38,336 bases of DNA, from NCBI GenBank assembly GCA_029624765.1, contig JARSSO010000001.1, positions 1 to 38,336 of the forward strand, read 5' to 3'. The stretch's first letter is position 1. The number at the start of each line of letters is the position of its first letter. Of this stretch, positions 8,348 to 16,666 are shown in pieces. This stretch comes from Candidatus Contendibacter sp. GTDB taxonomy: Bacteria; Pseudomonadota; Gammaproteobacteria; Competibacterales; Competibacteraceae. The notes beneath the pieces are model-generated. The model did not search any database and was not told where the DNA came from. It saw nothing but the letters and a program-made list of their open reading frames with translations. The translations under genes were made by a program, and so were the position numbers.

Positions 8348-9220
8348 TCACCAAGGACGTTCCGCGCGCCACGCCGTTGGGCCGTGGAGCACCGCGTTGC
8401 AGGCCGTCGGCAGCCGATCCGCCGAGGGGGGTTCGGGTTTCCGATAGGGCCTGGGTGACAGCGCCGCCTGCACGATGTCCCGGACCCAATGGTTCAAATC
8501 GGCGTCGCAGCCATCGCCGGGGGGAAACGGCTTCTGCGGTTTGCACTGATCTTCGCCGGGCGGGCAGGCCAGCCGGACATGGAAATGGGCGTCGTGGCCC
8601 CACCAGGGCCGCACCTTTTCCAGCCAGCGCCGGTCGGCTTCGCTGTCGCACAGCGCCTGCTTGATGATCGGGTTGACGAAAATACGCTCCACCTCCGGCG
8701 CCAGCGCCGCCTGCTTCAGCGCATCGCGATAGTGCGGCGACCAGCGGGAATCGTTTAGCGTTCCCACAGTGGGCCGGATCATCGACGGCATTTCGATCCG
8801 CTCGACATCGGCTCGCGACAACAGCCGATCGCGCGGCTGTTGCAGGAACCAGACATCCACATCCAGACCGCTTTGATGGCTGCGATGGCCGTTCGGCATT
8901 GGTCCGCCGCGCGGTTGCCCCAGGTCGCCGATCAGCAGCCGCCCGCCGTTGGCCGCGGTTCGCCGGCCCAGCCGTTCCACGAACGCGATCAGGGTCGGAT
9001 GCCCGTAATAACGGTTGCGGCTGGGGCGCATGACCTGATAGCCGTCGCCCATCGGCGGCAGCGCCACCGCGCCGGCGATGCAACCAGCGGCGTAGGAACC
9101 GATCACCTGCGGCGGCCCGGCCAACGGATATCCGACCATGCTCCAACCATTGTCGGCCCCGGCGGACGTGACGCCGGCCCAGAGCAGCAGGGATAGCGGA
9201 ATTGCAAGTCGGATGGTCAT
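8348..9220 (-). CDS. mepA: MepA, penicillin-insensitive murein endopeptidase
   Basis: MepA is a periplasmic LAS-family zinc peptidase cleaving D-Ala-mDAP cross-links in peptidoglycan. From ATG 9220 the product has 290 residues and starts with a signal peptide (MTIRLAIPLSLLLWAGVTSA). A longer in-frame start at 9295 would bury the signal sequence and is less likely. Zinc and catalytic residues are visible in HRSHQSGLDVDVWF (H115, D122 region) and in GHDAHFHVRLACP (H212/H214). Family-typical Cys residues are also present. It is divergent from the alcohol dehydrogenase gene, with a 143-bp space between. Confidence 0.92.
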   Translation of the reverse strand: MTIRLAIPLSLLLWAGVTSAGADNGWSMVGYPLAGPPQVIGSYAAGCIAGAVALPPMGDGYQVMRPSRNRYYGHPTLIAFVERLGRRTAANGGRLLIGDLGQPRGGPMPNGHRSHQSGLDVDVWFLQQPRDRLLSRADVERIEMPSMIRPTVGTLNDSRWSPHYRDALKQAALAPEVERIFVNPIIKQALCDSEADRRWLEKVRPWWGHDAHFHVRLACPPGEDQCKPQKPFPPGDGCDADLNHWVRDIVQAALSPRPYRKPEPPSADRLPTACNAVLHGPTAWRAERPW

Positions 9221-9363
9221 GGCAGGTTCACCCATGCAAGGTTGATCAGGACAAAGCTTAGCCGAGGAGCCGGCTTTTGGGCAGGGCCGACCCATTCGGC
9301 CAAGCCGGGGAGGGAGCGCGCGGCTATGCTGAAGCCATTGGCACGCTTGCGGAGAGTTCGTCC

Positions 9364-11127
9364 ATGTTGCCCGACTATTTCGAGTTTTGCCTGCCGACGC
9401 GCGTGATTTACGGGATCGGGGTCGTCAATCAATTGAACGAGGCCGTGGCGTCCTACGGTCCCCGGCGGGCGCTGCTGGTGACCGATGCCATTCTGGTTCA
9501 GGCCGGCTTGGCGGAGCGGATCAAGGCGGGCTTCCACGACACCGCCATCGAGATCGTGGCGACGTTCGACCAGGTGCCGCCCAATTCCACCATCAAGACC
9601 GTCGAGGACTGCGCCGCCTTGGGCCGGGAACACGGCTGCGATCTGATTGTCGGCCTGGGTGGCGGCAGCGTGCTGGACACCGCCAAGGTCGCCAATCTCC
9701 TGATGGTCAGGGGTGGGCGGGCGCAGGACCACATGGGCGCGTATCTGCTCGGCGCGACCAAGCTGCTCCCGCTGTTCCTGATTCCAACCACCGCCGGCAC
9801 CGGGTCGGAAGTGACCAAGGTGGCGGTGATCGCCGACCCCGACCACGACGTGAAACTGCCGTTCGCGGAAAACCAGTTCCTGCCCGATCTGGCGATTCTC
9901 GATCCGGAACTGACCCGCACCCTGCCGCCGAAATTGACCGCCATGACCGGCATGGACGCGCTGACCCACGCCATCGAAGCCTATGTGGACAAGGAATGGT
10001 CGCCGGCGGCGGACGGCCTGGCGCTGCAAGCGATCCGGTTGATCCGCGACCATCTGTTGCTGGCCTGCGCCCAGCCGGACAATCTGTCGGCGCGCGGCGC
10101 GATGCTGGTGGCGAGCTGCTTGGCGGGCATCGCCTTCTCGCATTCGATGGTAGGAATGACGCATGGCGTTTCCCACGCTCTGGGCGGGGTCTACCACATC
10201 CCGCACGGATTGGCGAATGCACTGGTCTTGCCGGAAGTGATGGACTACAACCTGGAGTCGCGGCTGGACCGTTACGCCGACATCGCCGAGGCGCTGGGAG
10301 TGGCGTTCCCGCAGCCCGGCGCGGCGCTGGGCAATCTGCTGCGCTACAGCGGGCTGGGATTCGCCGCGCCTCTGGCCAAACCGTTGACCGGCCTGGACCG
10401 CCGGTTCCGACGCAAGGCGGCGAAAGCGGGCATTACCTGCATCCGCACTCTGAATCGACAACTGGCGTACTTGACCGGGATGCCGCTCAATCTGCGCGAT
10501 GCCGGAATCAAGGACGGCTTGGCGAAGCTGGAGCAGGTGGCGGATACCGCGATGACCGACGGTTCGATGCTGTACAACCCGCGCGAGCCGGAGCGCGAAG
10601 CGGTGGTTCGCATCGTCCGCGCGCTGTACGAAACCACCCTGACCCCGCTGCCGGTGGCGCCGGCCGATTTGTGTCCGGCAGGGGCGGCGGCGGAAACGCG
10701 GGAGTTGCGTAATGTTTTTCCGGACGCCGATACGCTTTATCGTGTGCTGGGCGGGTTTTTCGAGCGGCTGAAGATGGACCCGCAAATCGGTGGGCCATTG
10801 AAAGCGTCCGGGCTGTGCGTGCAGTTCGCCTTCGATCCCCCAGCGGCCACGATGACCATCGACGCGCGGGGCGACGAAGTGAAGATTTACCGGGGCGCGG
10901 AATTCGCTGGCCAGCCGGAAGTGACCATGCGGATGAGCGCCGATTTCGCCCATGCGTTCTGGCACGGTCGGGTCAATCTGGTGTCGGCGCTGACCCGCCG
11001 GCAGGTCGTCGCGAAGGGCAACGTGCCCAAGACGTTGAAATTGTTGCCGATCCTCAAGCCGGCCTATGCCCTCTATCCACGCTATCTGGCCGAGGTTGGA
11101 ATGGCGGATAAAATCATGAGCGCGTGA
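9364..11127 (+). CDS. Iron-type alcohol dehydrogenase fused to SCP2 sterol carrier domain
   Basis: A 587-residue two-domain protein. Residues 1 to about 440 are a group III metal-dependent alcohol dehydrogenase: NAD-binding GLGGGSVLDTAK at 97-108, PTTAGTGSE at 141-149, and metal ligands D198, H202 (MTGMDALTHAIEAY), H267 and H281 (HGVSHALGGVYHIPHG). Residues about 455-580 match the SCP2 lipid-carrier fold (LYRVLGGFFERLK, then VTMRMSADFAHAFWHGRVN, then RQVVAKGNVPKTLKLLPIL). The fusion suggests oxidation or reduction of a hydrophobic alcohol or aldehyde held by the carrier domain; that is inference. I chose ATG 9364, where the dehydrogenase fold starts; an in-frame extension to 9277 shows no domain. 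It converges on the TauE gene. Confidence 0.88.
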   Translation: MLPDYFEFCLPTRVIYGIGVVNQLNEAVASYGPRRALLVTDAILVQAGLAERIKAGFHDTAIEIVATFDQVPPNSTIKTVEDCAALGREHGCDLIVGLGGGSVLDTAKVANLLMVRGGRAQDHMGAYLLGATKLLPLFLIPTTAGTGSEVTKVAVIADPDHDVKLPFAENQFLPDLAILDPELTRTLPPKLTAMTGMDALTHAIEAYVDKEWSPAADGLALQAIRLIRDHLLLACAQPDNLSARGAMLVASCLAGIAFSHSMVGMTHGVSHALGGVYHIPHGLANALVLPEVMDYNLESRLDRYADIAEALGVAFPQPGAALGNLLRYSGLGFAAPLAKPLTGLDRRFRRKAAKAGITCIRTLNRQLAYLTGMPLNLRDAGIKDGLAKLEQVADTAMTDGSMLYNPREPEREAVVRIVRALYETTLTPLPVAPADLCPAGAAAETRELRNVFPDADTLYRVLGGFFERLKMDPQIGGPLKASGLCVQFAFDPPAATMTIDARGDEVKIYRGAEFAGQPEVTMRMSADFAHAFWHGRVNLVSALTRRQVVAKGNVPKTLKLLPILKPAYALYPRYLAEVGMADKIMSA

Positions 11128-11145
11128 TTTCCCTGGCCCGGCTCC

Positions 11146-11919
11146 TCAGCTCGCGACCAGCAGCCGCGTCGCCATGAGCGCCACCACGAGCAGGAACACC
11201 GGGCGGATGAACGGAGCGCCGTAGCGAATCGCGCCGTGCGCCCCGGCGAATGCGCCGATCATCAGCAACGCCCCCATGCTCAGGCCAATGGCGTAGTCGA
11301 TGTTGCCGAGAATCATGAAGGTCAGCAGGGCGGTGAGGTTACTGACGAAGTTCATGAACCGGGCCATCCCGGCGGCGGCGACCAGGTCCAGCCGGAACAG
11401 CTTGATTGCCGCCGCCATCCAGAACGCCCCGGTGCCAGGGCCGATGAAGCCGTCGTAAAAGCCGATCAGCCCCCCCGTGGCCAGCTTGATCCCGCGCCGG
11501 ACGGAATGGGGCGGCAACGGCGGTTCCGGCGGGGCGGCGGGCGGTCGGGCGCGGCGGGGCCAGATCAAATAGGCCGCCGCTAGCAGAATTGCCAGCGGCA
11601 ACAGCTTCTTCAACACGCCGGCGCTCATCAGATAGATCAACGTCGCCCCGATCAGCGCGCCCACGAAGGTGCCCAGGCTCATCGCCCACCACAGCGCCGG
11701 CTGGAACAGTCCCTTGCGAATGAAAGTCAGCGAGGCGCTGAAGGTGCCGAAGGTGCCGACCAGCTTGTTGGTGCCGACCACCAGATGCGGCGGCATTCCG
11801 GTGCTCAGCAGCGCCGGCATCACCAGCATCCCGCCGCCGCCAGCGATGGCGTCGATGAAACCGGCCAGCAAGGCGGCTCCGCCCAGCAGCAAGGCGGTGG
11901 TGAAATCCAGGGCGATCAA
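11146..11919 (-). CDS. TauE/SafE (YfcA-like) membrane permease
   Basis: A 257-residue polytopic membrane protein with about eight predicted segments. The N-terminal GFIDAIAGGGGMLVMPALL and VVGTNKLVGTFGTFSASLTF are hallmarks of the TauE/SafE family, and the second half repeats the pattern around GGLIGFYDGFIGPGTGAF. Characterised relatives export sulfite, sulfoacetate or related organic anions; the substrate here is unknown. It is the last gene of a dapE-aldo/keto reductase-permease run on the minus strand, 58 nt downstream of the reductase. Confidence 0.9.
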   Translation of the reverse strand: MIALDFTTALLLGGAALLAGFIDAIAGGGGMLVMPALLSTGMPPHLVVGTNKLVGTFGTFSASLTFIRKGLFQPALWWAMSLGTFVGALIGATLIYLMSAGVLKKLLPLAILLAAAYLIWPRRARPPAAPPEPPLPPHSVRRGIKLATGGLIGFYDGFIGPGTGAFWMAAAIKLFRLDLVAAAGMARFMNFVSNLTALLTFMILGNIDYAIGLSMGALLMIGAFAGAHGAIRYGAPFIRPVFLLVVALMATRLLVAS

Positions 11920-11977
11920 TGCCCTGTGCTCGTACCGGGAAAGCGCGCGCGCGGTCGAGCCGGGGCCATTGGACCCG

Positions 11978-12844
11978 TCATTGGCCAGCCAGGCGGTCGA
12001 TGACGGCGATGTCCTCGGCGTTCAATTTCAATTCTGTCGCCCGCAGACTGTCGCGGATACTGGCAACCTTGCTGGCGCCGGGGATGGGCAGGATGTGCCG
12101 GCCCTTATGCAGCAACCAGGCCAGGGCAACGCGGTATGGCGAGCACTGGTATCGGGTGGCGAGCTGTTGCGGCAGGGGTTCCTGGCCGAGGCGCAAGTGG
12201 CCGTGATGTCCGCCCACCGGACTGTAGGGAATGTAAGTGATCCGCCGCGCCTGGCAGAAGTCGATCAGGCCATTGTGGAAATCCTGCTGGTCGAACAGGT
12301 TGCAGCGATTTTGCACCGAGGCGATCACGGTGAAATCGAGCGCCTGCTCCAGTTGGGCGGGACTGACGTTGGACAGACCGAGATAGCGAACCTTGCCTTC
12401 TTCCTGCAATTTGACCAGGGCTTCCAGCGAGCGGCGGAAATCCACCTTGGGATCGACGGCATGCAACTGGTAAAGGCCGATGCAATCGGTTTGCAGCGCG
12501 CGCAGACTGTTCTCGCAGGATTGGCGCAACCAGCCGGGATCGCCATCCACCACCCAGGCGCCGCCGGGCCGGCGCAACCCGCCCTTGGTGGCGACCATCA
12601 CCCGGCCGTTCGCGCCGAGTGAGTCCAACGCCCGCCGGATCAGCCGTTCGTTATGCCCGATGTCGTCGTCGTCCAGACAGTAAACGTTGGCCGTGTCGAT
12701 GAAATTGCCCCCGTCGGCGACGAATGCCTCGATGACCGCGAACGCCTGGGTTTCGTCCGGTCGTCCGCTGATGGACAGCGGCATGGCGCCCAGCCCGATG
12801 GCCTTCAACATCAATCCAGTGTTGCCGAGTTCGCGTTGTTTCAT
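11978..12844 (-). CDS. Aldo/keto reductase
   Basis: A 288-residue NADPH-dependent TIM-barrel oxidoreductase. I chose ATG 12844 (MKQRELGNTGLMLKAIGLG, the canonical family start), preceded by GGAG about 9 nt upstream; the open frame extends further but without family sequence. The catalytic tetrad is visible: D50 and Y55 (NFIDTANVYCL), K87 (VMVATKGGL) and H128 (YQLHAVDP). The C-terminal cofactor loop reads ILPIPGASKVASIRDS. The physiological substrate cannot be told. It lies 37 nt downstream of dapE and may be cotranscribed with it. Confidence 0.9.
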   Translation of the reverse strand: MKQRELGNTGLMLKAIGLGAMPLSISGRPDETQAFAVIEAFVADGGNFIDTANVYCLDDDDIGHNERLIRRALDSLGANGRVMVATKGGLRRPGGAWVVDGDPGWLRQSCENSLRALQTDCIGLYQLHAVDPKVDFRRSLEALVKLQEEGKVRYLGLSNVSPAQLEQALDFTVIASVQNRCNLFDQQDFHNGLIDFCQARRITYIPYSPVGGHHGHLRLGQEPLPQQLATRYQCSPYRVALAWLLHKGRHILPIPGASKVASIRDSLRATELKLNAEDIAVIDRLAGQ

Positions 12845-12881
12845 GGGGTGGTTCTCCGGGGGCGTATCGTGGGGTCGGTGT

Positions 12882-14039
12882 TCATGTCGTGAGTAGCCGG
12901 CTGAGTATGCCTTGATAAATCCGGCTGAGACATTCAAGGTCGGCGATTGCCACGCATTCGTCAACCTTGTGAATGGTAGCGTTGACGGGACCCAGTTCGA
13001 TGACTTCGGCGCCGGTGGGGGCGATGAAGCGGCCGTCGGACGTGCCGCCGGTGGTGGAGAGTTGGGGGTCCAGCCCGGTTTCGGCGCGGATCGCGGCGGC
13101 GGCGGCGGCGACCAGATCGCCCGGCGGGGTGAAGTAGGGAGGGCCGGACAGCCGCCATTCCAGCGCGTATTGGAAGACCTGGCCGGTTCTGACCTCTTCG
13201 TTCAGCAGAGCGGTTTCGATGATCAGCCGGGTGCGTTCCTGGAGTTGTTCGACCGTTGTCGTCGGCGAGAAGCGGAAATTGAACAACATCTCCAAATCGC
13301 CGGGAATAACGTTGTCCGCCCCGGTCCCAGAACGAAGGTTGGAAATCTGGAACGAAGTAGGCGGGAAAAACGCGTGGCCGTGATCCCAAATTTCGTCGGT
13401 GAGGGTGGTCAGGATCGGGCCGATGGCGTGGATGGGGTTTTGCGCCAGATGCGGATAGGCGACGTGGCCCTGCGTGCCGCGCAGGGTCAGTCGCCCGTTC
13501 AGCGAACCGCGCCGGCCGTTCTTGATCGTATCGCCCGCCTGCGTGGCGCTGGACGGTTCACCCACCAGACACCAGCGGATTTTCTCTCCGCGCGCCTCCA
13601 GCCGCTCGATCACCTTGACCGTGCCATCCACCGCGACCCCTTCCTCGTCGCTGGTGATCAGGAAGGCGAGAGAGCCGCGCGGCTGGGGATGGTCGGCGAG
13701 AAAGCGCTCGCAGGCGGTGATCATCGCCGCCAAACTGCCTTTCATGTCCGCCGCGCCGCGTCCGTACAGGAAGCCATCGCGAATTTCCGGCGCGAACGGC
13801 GGCGATTGCCAATGTTCCAATGGGCCGGGCGGCACTACGTCGGTGTGGCCGGCGAAAGCGAACAGTGGTTCCTGGTCGCCGAATCGCGCCCAGAAATTGT
13901 CCACCGCGCCGAAGCGCAGTCGTTCCACCCGGAAGCCGAGCGTTTCCAGCCGGGCGATCAGGACTTCCTGACAGCCGGCGTCCTCGGGGGTGACCGAGGG
14001 ACGGCGGAGCAGGTCGAGGGCAAGATTTAGAGTAGCCAT
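12882..14039 (-). CDS. dapE: DapE, succinyl-diaminopimelate desuccinylase
   Basis: DapE hydrolyses N-succinyl-LL-diaminopimelate in the succinylase branch of lysine and cell-wall diaminopimelate synthesis. The 385-residue protein shows the M20 dizinc peptidase motifs: [13 protein letters not shown] (H65, D67), [14 protein letters not shown], the catalytic Glu pair in [12 protein letters not shown], and C-terminal [20 protein letters not shown] with the ligand His in [11 protein letters not shown]. The length is slightly above the usual ~375. It sits 23 nt downstream of the von Willebrand gene. dapD lies about 2.9 kb upstream on the same strand, split from it by the accessory islet. Confidence 0.95.
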   Translation of the reverse strand: MATLNLALDLLRRPSVTPEDAGCQEVLIARLETLGFRVERLRFGAVDNFWARFGDQEPLFAFAGHTDVVPPGPLEHWQSPPFAPEIRDGFLYGRGAADMKGSLAAMITACERFLADHPQPRGSLAFLITSDEEGVAVDGTVKVIERLEARGEKIRWCLVGEPSSATQAGDTIKNGRRGSLNGRLTLRGTQGHVAYPHLAQNPIHAIGPILTTLTDEIWDHGHAFFPPTSFQISNLRSGTGADNVIPGDLEMLFNFRFSPTTTVEQLQERTRLIIETALLNEEVRTGQVFQYALEWRLSGPPYFTPPGDLVAAAAAAIRAETGLDPQLSTTGGTSDGRFIAPTGAEVIELGPVNATIHKVDECVAIADLECLSRIYQGILSRLLTT

Positions 14040-14063
14040 GGATGAGGCGTCATGAAGAACTGA

Positions 14064-15320
14064 CTATTCAATGATCACCTCCTGCCCAGCTTCAACAGCA
14101 AGATTTTCTATGTCTTGATTATCGAATCTAAGTTTGTAAGTGCCAGCAGGCACCACAATGGATTTATTGTTTTGAGAACCGTGGATATCCCCCACCTTTT
14201 TGCCACTATACTGCTCGTAAACAGCAATTGCACCGAGAAAAGGGAGTTTAGGAGCCTGAATTAGCCCCATTGGTGGCTCGATGGCCTTATCACCAGTTAC
14301 TTCGATGCCTTCCAGGAAATATTCACCAAATTCAAGCTTATAAGTGCCGGCAGGAACCGTAATTGACTTATTGTTCTGAGAACCGTGAATATTCCCCACC
14401 TTTTTACCACTTTGCTGTTCGTAAACAGCAATTGTGCCAAGAAAAGGGAGTTGAGGAACCCTAATCTCTCCACGCTCGGTTTTCACGATTTTAACGATCT
14501 TCTTTTCCGGTACGGGTGTTGGTGGTGGTGGCATCTCAACCCTTTTCACCACTTCCTGTTTGACTTCAGTCAACGCGCTCTTCAACTGCTCGGCATTGTT
14601 GGCGGCGAAGTATTTGCCCTTGCCCGCCTGGGCGATACACATCAGTTGTTGCTTTTCGTTGTCTCCCACATCGAAACCAACGACGTGAACCTTCAGTTTA
14701 ATCCCCTGCTGGAGCAGGCTCCCGACCGCCGCGCAGGGATCGCCCTTGCAGGTTTCCTCGCCGTCGCTGACCAGCACCACCGTGGTTTCCACCTCGGCGG
14801 TCTTGAGTCGCTCGGCCGCGATTTGCAACGCCTGGGTAATCGGCGTCATGCCTTTAGGGTCGATGGACTGAATCCGCTGAATCAGCGCGGCCTTGTCGAT
14901 CCGCCCGACCGGCGCGATCAACTCGATGTCGCCGCAATCGCCCTTGGCGCGATGACCGTAAACTTCCAACCCCACCTGGATCGTATCGGGCAGGTCGCGG
15001 AGAAGGTTGGTCATCACTTCCTTGGCGATGGTCATCTTTTCCTGGCTGCCGATCTTGGCCTTCATGCTGCCGGAGGCGTCCAGAATGAACAGAACGCCGG
15101 GTGCGCCGGGTGCGTTCCCCGGCGCGGATAACGGATTGCCCGGATTGGCCGGGTCGATTTGCTGAGGTTTTTTCGCGGTTTCCGGCGGCGGCGCCGAGGT
15201 GTAGTGCACCTGTCCCTTCTCGTCGATCCACTTGTACAGATCGGCAGCGTGCGTTGCCCACATCGCCGCCACTCCCACCAAGGCTGGCAGGATAGTTACA
15301 AGCAATATCTTTGGTTTCAT
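14064..15320 (-). CDS. Exported von Willebrand A protein with DUF4124-like start and duplicated C-terminal module
   Basis: A 418-residue protein in three parts. Residues 1-25 are a signal peptide. A DUF4124-like patch follows (DLYKWIDEKGQVHYTSAPPP, about 27-46). A von Willebrand A domain spans about 76-270 with the metal site DASGS at 81-85, the MTPITQAL Thr and VSDGEETC. After a Pro/Lys linker come two 68-residue repeats with a PEGA-like look (PFLGTIAVYEQQSGKKVGNI, later VPAGTYKLEF). A periplasmic or surface adhesion or assembly role is inferred; no exact function is known. The ATG has an AGAGGG site 7 nt upstream. The C-terminal repeats are AT-richer than the A domain, suggesting a different origin. 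Confidence 0.8.
   Translation of the reverse strand: MKPKILLVTILPALVGVAAMWATHAADLYKWIDEKGQVHYTSAPPPETAKKPQQIDPANPGNPLSAPGNAPGAPGVLFILDASGSMKAKIGSQEKMTIAKEVMTNLLRDLPDTIQVGLEVYGHRAKGDCGDIELIAPVGRIDKAALIQRIQSIDPKGMTPITQALQIAAERLKTAEVETTVVLVSDGEETCKGDPCAAVGSLLQQGIKLKVHVVGFDVGDNEKQQLMCIAQAGKGKYFAANNAEQLKSALTEVKQEVVKRVEMPPPPTPVPEKKIVKIVKTERGEIRVPQLPFLGTIAVYEQQSGKKVGNIHGSQNNKSITVPAGTYKLEFGEYFLEGIEVTGDKAIEPPMGLIQAPKLPFLGAIAVYEQYSGKKVGDIHGSQNNKSIVVPAGTYKLRFDNQDIENLAVEAGQEVIIE
14130..14454 (-). repeat. Two direct 204-bp-period repeats in the von Willebrand gene
   Basis: The block starting at 14130 recurs 204 bp later at 14334. About 120 bp of each copy align closely, including shared stretches such as ccacctttttgccact or ccacctttttaccact and cgtaaacagcaattg. 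They encode the two C-terminal protein modules. The similarity at DNA level points to an internal duplication that is still fairly young. Confidence 0.85.
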
Positions 15321-15567
15321 GGTCTTACCCTCTTGGGTTTGCCGCTGAACAATCCACGTCCCCGTTTCTTACCATCTAATTGTGGGACATCCTCCCGAAT
15401 ATGGAAGTGGAGTACTGACAAAAAACGTGCATCCTGAACCGACCGCCGCCAACCAGTTCAAGCCGCCCGGTGCCAAGCTCTTGTGTAGCGCAGGATACCT
15501 TGCAATCGTGCGCCTTGCCCCCAAGCGTTACGGTGATGATGGAAATCGCGATGCAAAAGATCCACAA
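15321..15567. other. 247-bp gap, no recognised gene
   Basis: It holds the upstream region of the von Willebrand gene, including its ribosome site near 15328-15333. Short open frames exist on both strands (15376-15567 minus, 15382-15579 plus), but neither has a recognisable domain or a convincing ribosome site. I see no repeat, RNA gene or terminator. Confidence 0.5.
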
Positions 15568-16083
15568 CTAACCGTTTAACTTCTTTAGAAAATCCAGTAA
15601 ATTCATAGCCGCTTCCCGTAGCGAACAAGTACCGACATCAATGCGATGACTGGCCACCGCATATATCATTCGTCTATTCGGAGAATACTCCACCGCAGTG
15701 AAATCCGCGACCGAACGACCCACCCAATGGCTGTCGGGTCTAGTCTGAATTTTCCTTAAGGTATTTTCCGGAGTATCAAAAACGAGGACTGTTTTTTGAT
15801 TTTTAAAAAATTCAGGAGCCCGCCTACTTTGCAGGCTTCCAGCACCAACATCGACAATTAAAAACTGTCGTTCGTTGTCGGTTTGGTTTTCTTGGATGCA
15901 GCGTATTGACGCCTCCCAAAACCTTTCCCAATTCTGATATGCCATGAAATAAATCGTTGGAAACGCCTTTTTGATTTCATTATCTAAATCAACCACTTTT
16001 ACGTTGTCGGAAAACTGAAGGACTTTTTGCGCGAGTTTTGTTTTACCAACCCCGGATGGGCCAATTAAAAATATCGTTTCCAT
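15568..16083 (-). CDS. Small P-loop kinase, shikimate kinase-like
   Basis: A 171-residue protein with Walker A GPSGVGKT at 8-15 (METIFLIGPSGVGKTKLAQ), a VVDLDNEIKK segment where shikimate kinases place their substrate Asp, and a VDVGAGSLQS stretch that parallels the family's GGG motif. These features and the size fit the shikimate/gluconate kinase fold. It is probably not the housekeeping AroK, because substrate-binding Arg residues and the lid do not line up clearly. AT-richer than the neighbouring dap genes, it belongs to the accessory islet. Function unknown. Confidence 0.6.
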   Translation of the reverse strand: METIFLIGPSGVGKTKLAQKVLQFSDNVKVVDLDNEIKKAFPTIYFMAYQNWERFWEASIRCIQENQTDNERQFLIVDVGAGSLQSRRAPEFFKNQKTVLVFDTPENTLRKIQTRPDSHWVGRSVADFTAVEYSPNRRMIYAVASHRIDVGTCSLREAAMNLLDFLKKLNG

Positions 16084-16095
16084 AACCTTGGCGGC

Positions 16096-16232
16096 TCAAC
16101 GAATGAAAGGAACTGTTGCTCCGTAGACCCAGCCTTTGTCGATCAGTTGCCACAACGCGGGCACGTTGGCGAATGGATCGGCCAGCAACGAGGGTGCGCA
16201 ACCGGGTGCACCGTCCGTGGCACCGTCCGTGG
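16096..16232 (-). pseudogene. Possible gene remnant downstream of hicB
   Basis: Between the hicB stop and the kinase gene, one minus-strand frame is open for about 45 codons and ends at TGA 16096-16098. It reads with a protein-like end (PALWQLIDKGWVYGATVPF before the last residues) but has no start codon or ribosome site. It may be the tail of a gene whose beginning was lost on insertion of the hicAB segment, or chance. No family recognised. Confidence 0.3.
16209..16232. repeat. Perfect 12-bp tandem duplication
   Basis: caccgtccgtgg occurs twice in a row (16209-16220 and 16221-16232), directly after the hicB stop codon on the minus strand. Confidence 0.9.
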
Positions 16233-16472
16233 TTAGGCAATGCTCAATATCTTTTTGGCATAGTCCTTGCCGGATGTGGAAGGCGGTAATGGCTTCCCAT
16301 CCTGTTTGTAAAGCTCGGTAGCTTCTTCAATGGTTTCGCACAATTCGGCAAACACCTGTTGTTCGTCATTACCATGGCACCCACCATAGATGAGTCCAGG
16401 ACAGCTATTTATATAGCATTGATCTTCATCTGACCATTCAATGATTTTGGCGTAGCGAGCGCTCTCTTTCAT
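16233..16472 (-). CDS. HicB-like antitoxin
   Basis: A 79-residue protein with the HicB partial RNase H-like fold start (YAKIIEWSDEDQCYINSCPG, then LIYGGCHGNDEQQVFAEL). HicB neutralises HicA and often represses its own operon; the C-terminal DNA-binding part here is short. It follows hicA with an ATGA overlap (ATG at 16472, hicA stop at 16469), the usual pairing. Its stop codon lies within the 7-bp core GCCTAAC (minus strand), part of a flanking inverted repeat. Confidence 0.8.
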   Translation of the reverse strand: MKESARYAKIIEWSDEDQCYINSCPGLIYGGCHGNDEQQVFAELCETIEEATELYKQDGKPLPPSTSGKDYAKKILSIA

Positions 16473-16666
16473 TGCCTTGATTCCTCGATACCCTTTTCCA
16501 CAGCTTCGATCTGATAGTGTTGAGCATCATCGCCAGCTTTGCCGGATATAACGATAGGCTGGGCAACCTTTGGATTTACAAAGTTCCGGTAACTCCCTTT
16601 GCCGCCTCGGTTCTTGGAGCCCACGTTTTCAAGGTCTTGGATCAACTCTCTAAATTTTGGAGGCAA
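16469..16666 (-). CDS. HicA-like toxin with Tyr in place of the catalytic His
   Basis: A 65-residue double-stranded-RNA-binding-fold mRNA interferase of the HicA family (KFRELIQDLENVG, RGGKGSYRNF, IVISGKAGDDAQHYQ). Characterised HicA toxins have GSH at the position reading GSY here (Tyr26, codon TAC), and loss of that His abolishes toxicity in studied members. The start is uncertain: TTG at 16666 has an AGGA about 10 nt upstream, while an upstream family-like segment (INQEKSEL) begins with ATC where an ATG would be expected. The toxin is probably inactive or weakened, or has drifted under a new role. Confidence 0.75.
   Translation of the reverse strand: MPPKFRELIQDLENVGSKNRGGKGSYRNFVNPKVAQPIVISGKAGDDAQHYQIEAVEKGIEESRQ

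Noticed and set aside
15382..15579. 65-codon plus-strand frame upstream of the von Willebrand gene
   Set aside because: No ribosome site, no domain, and it runs into the end of the kinase gene.
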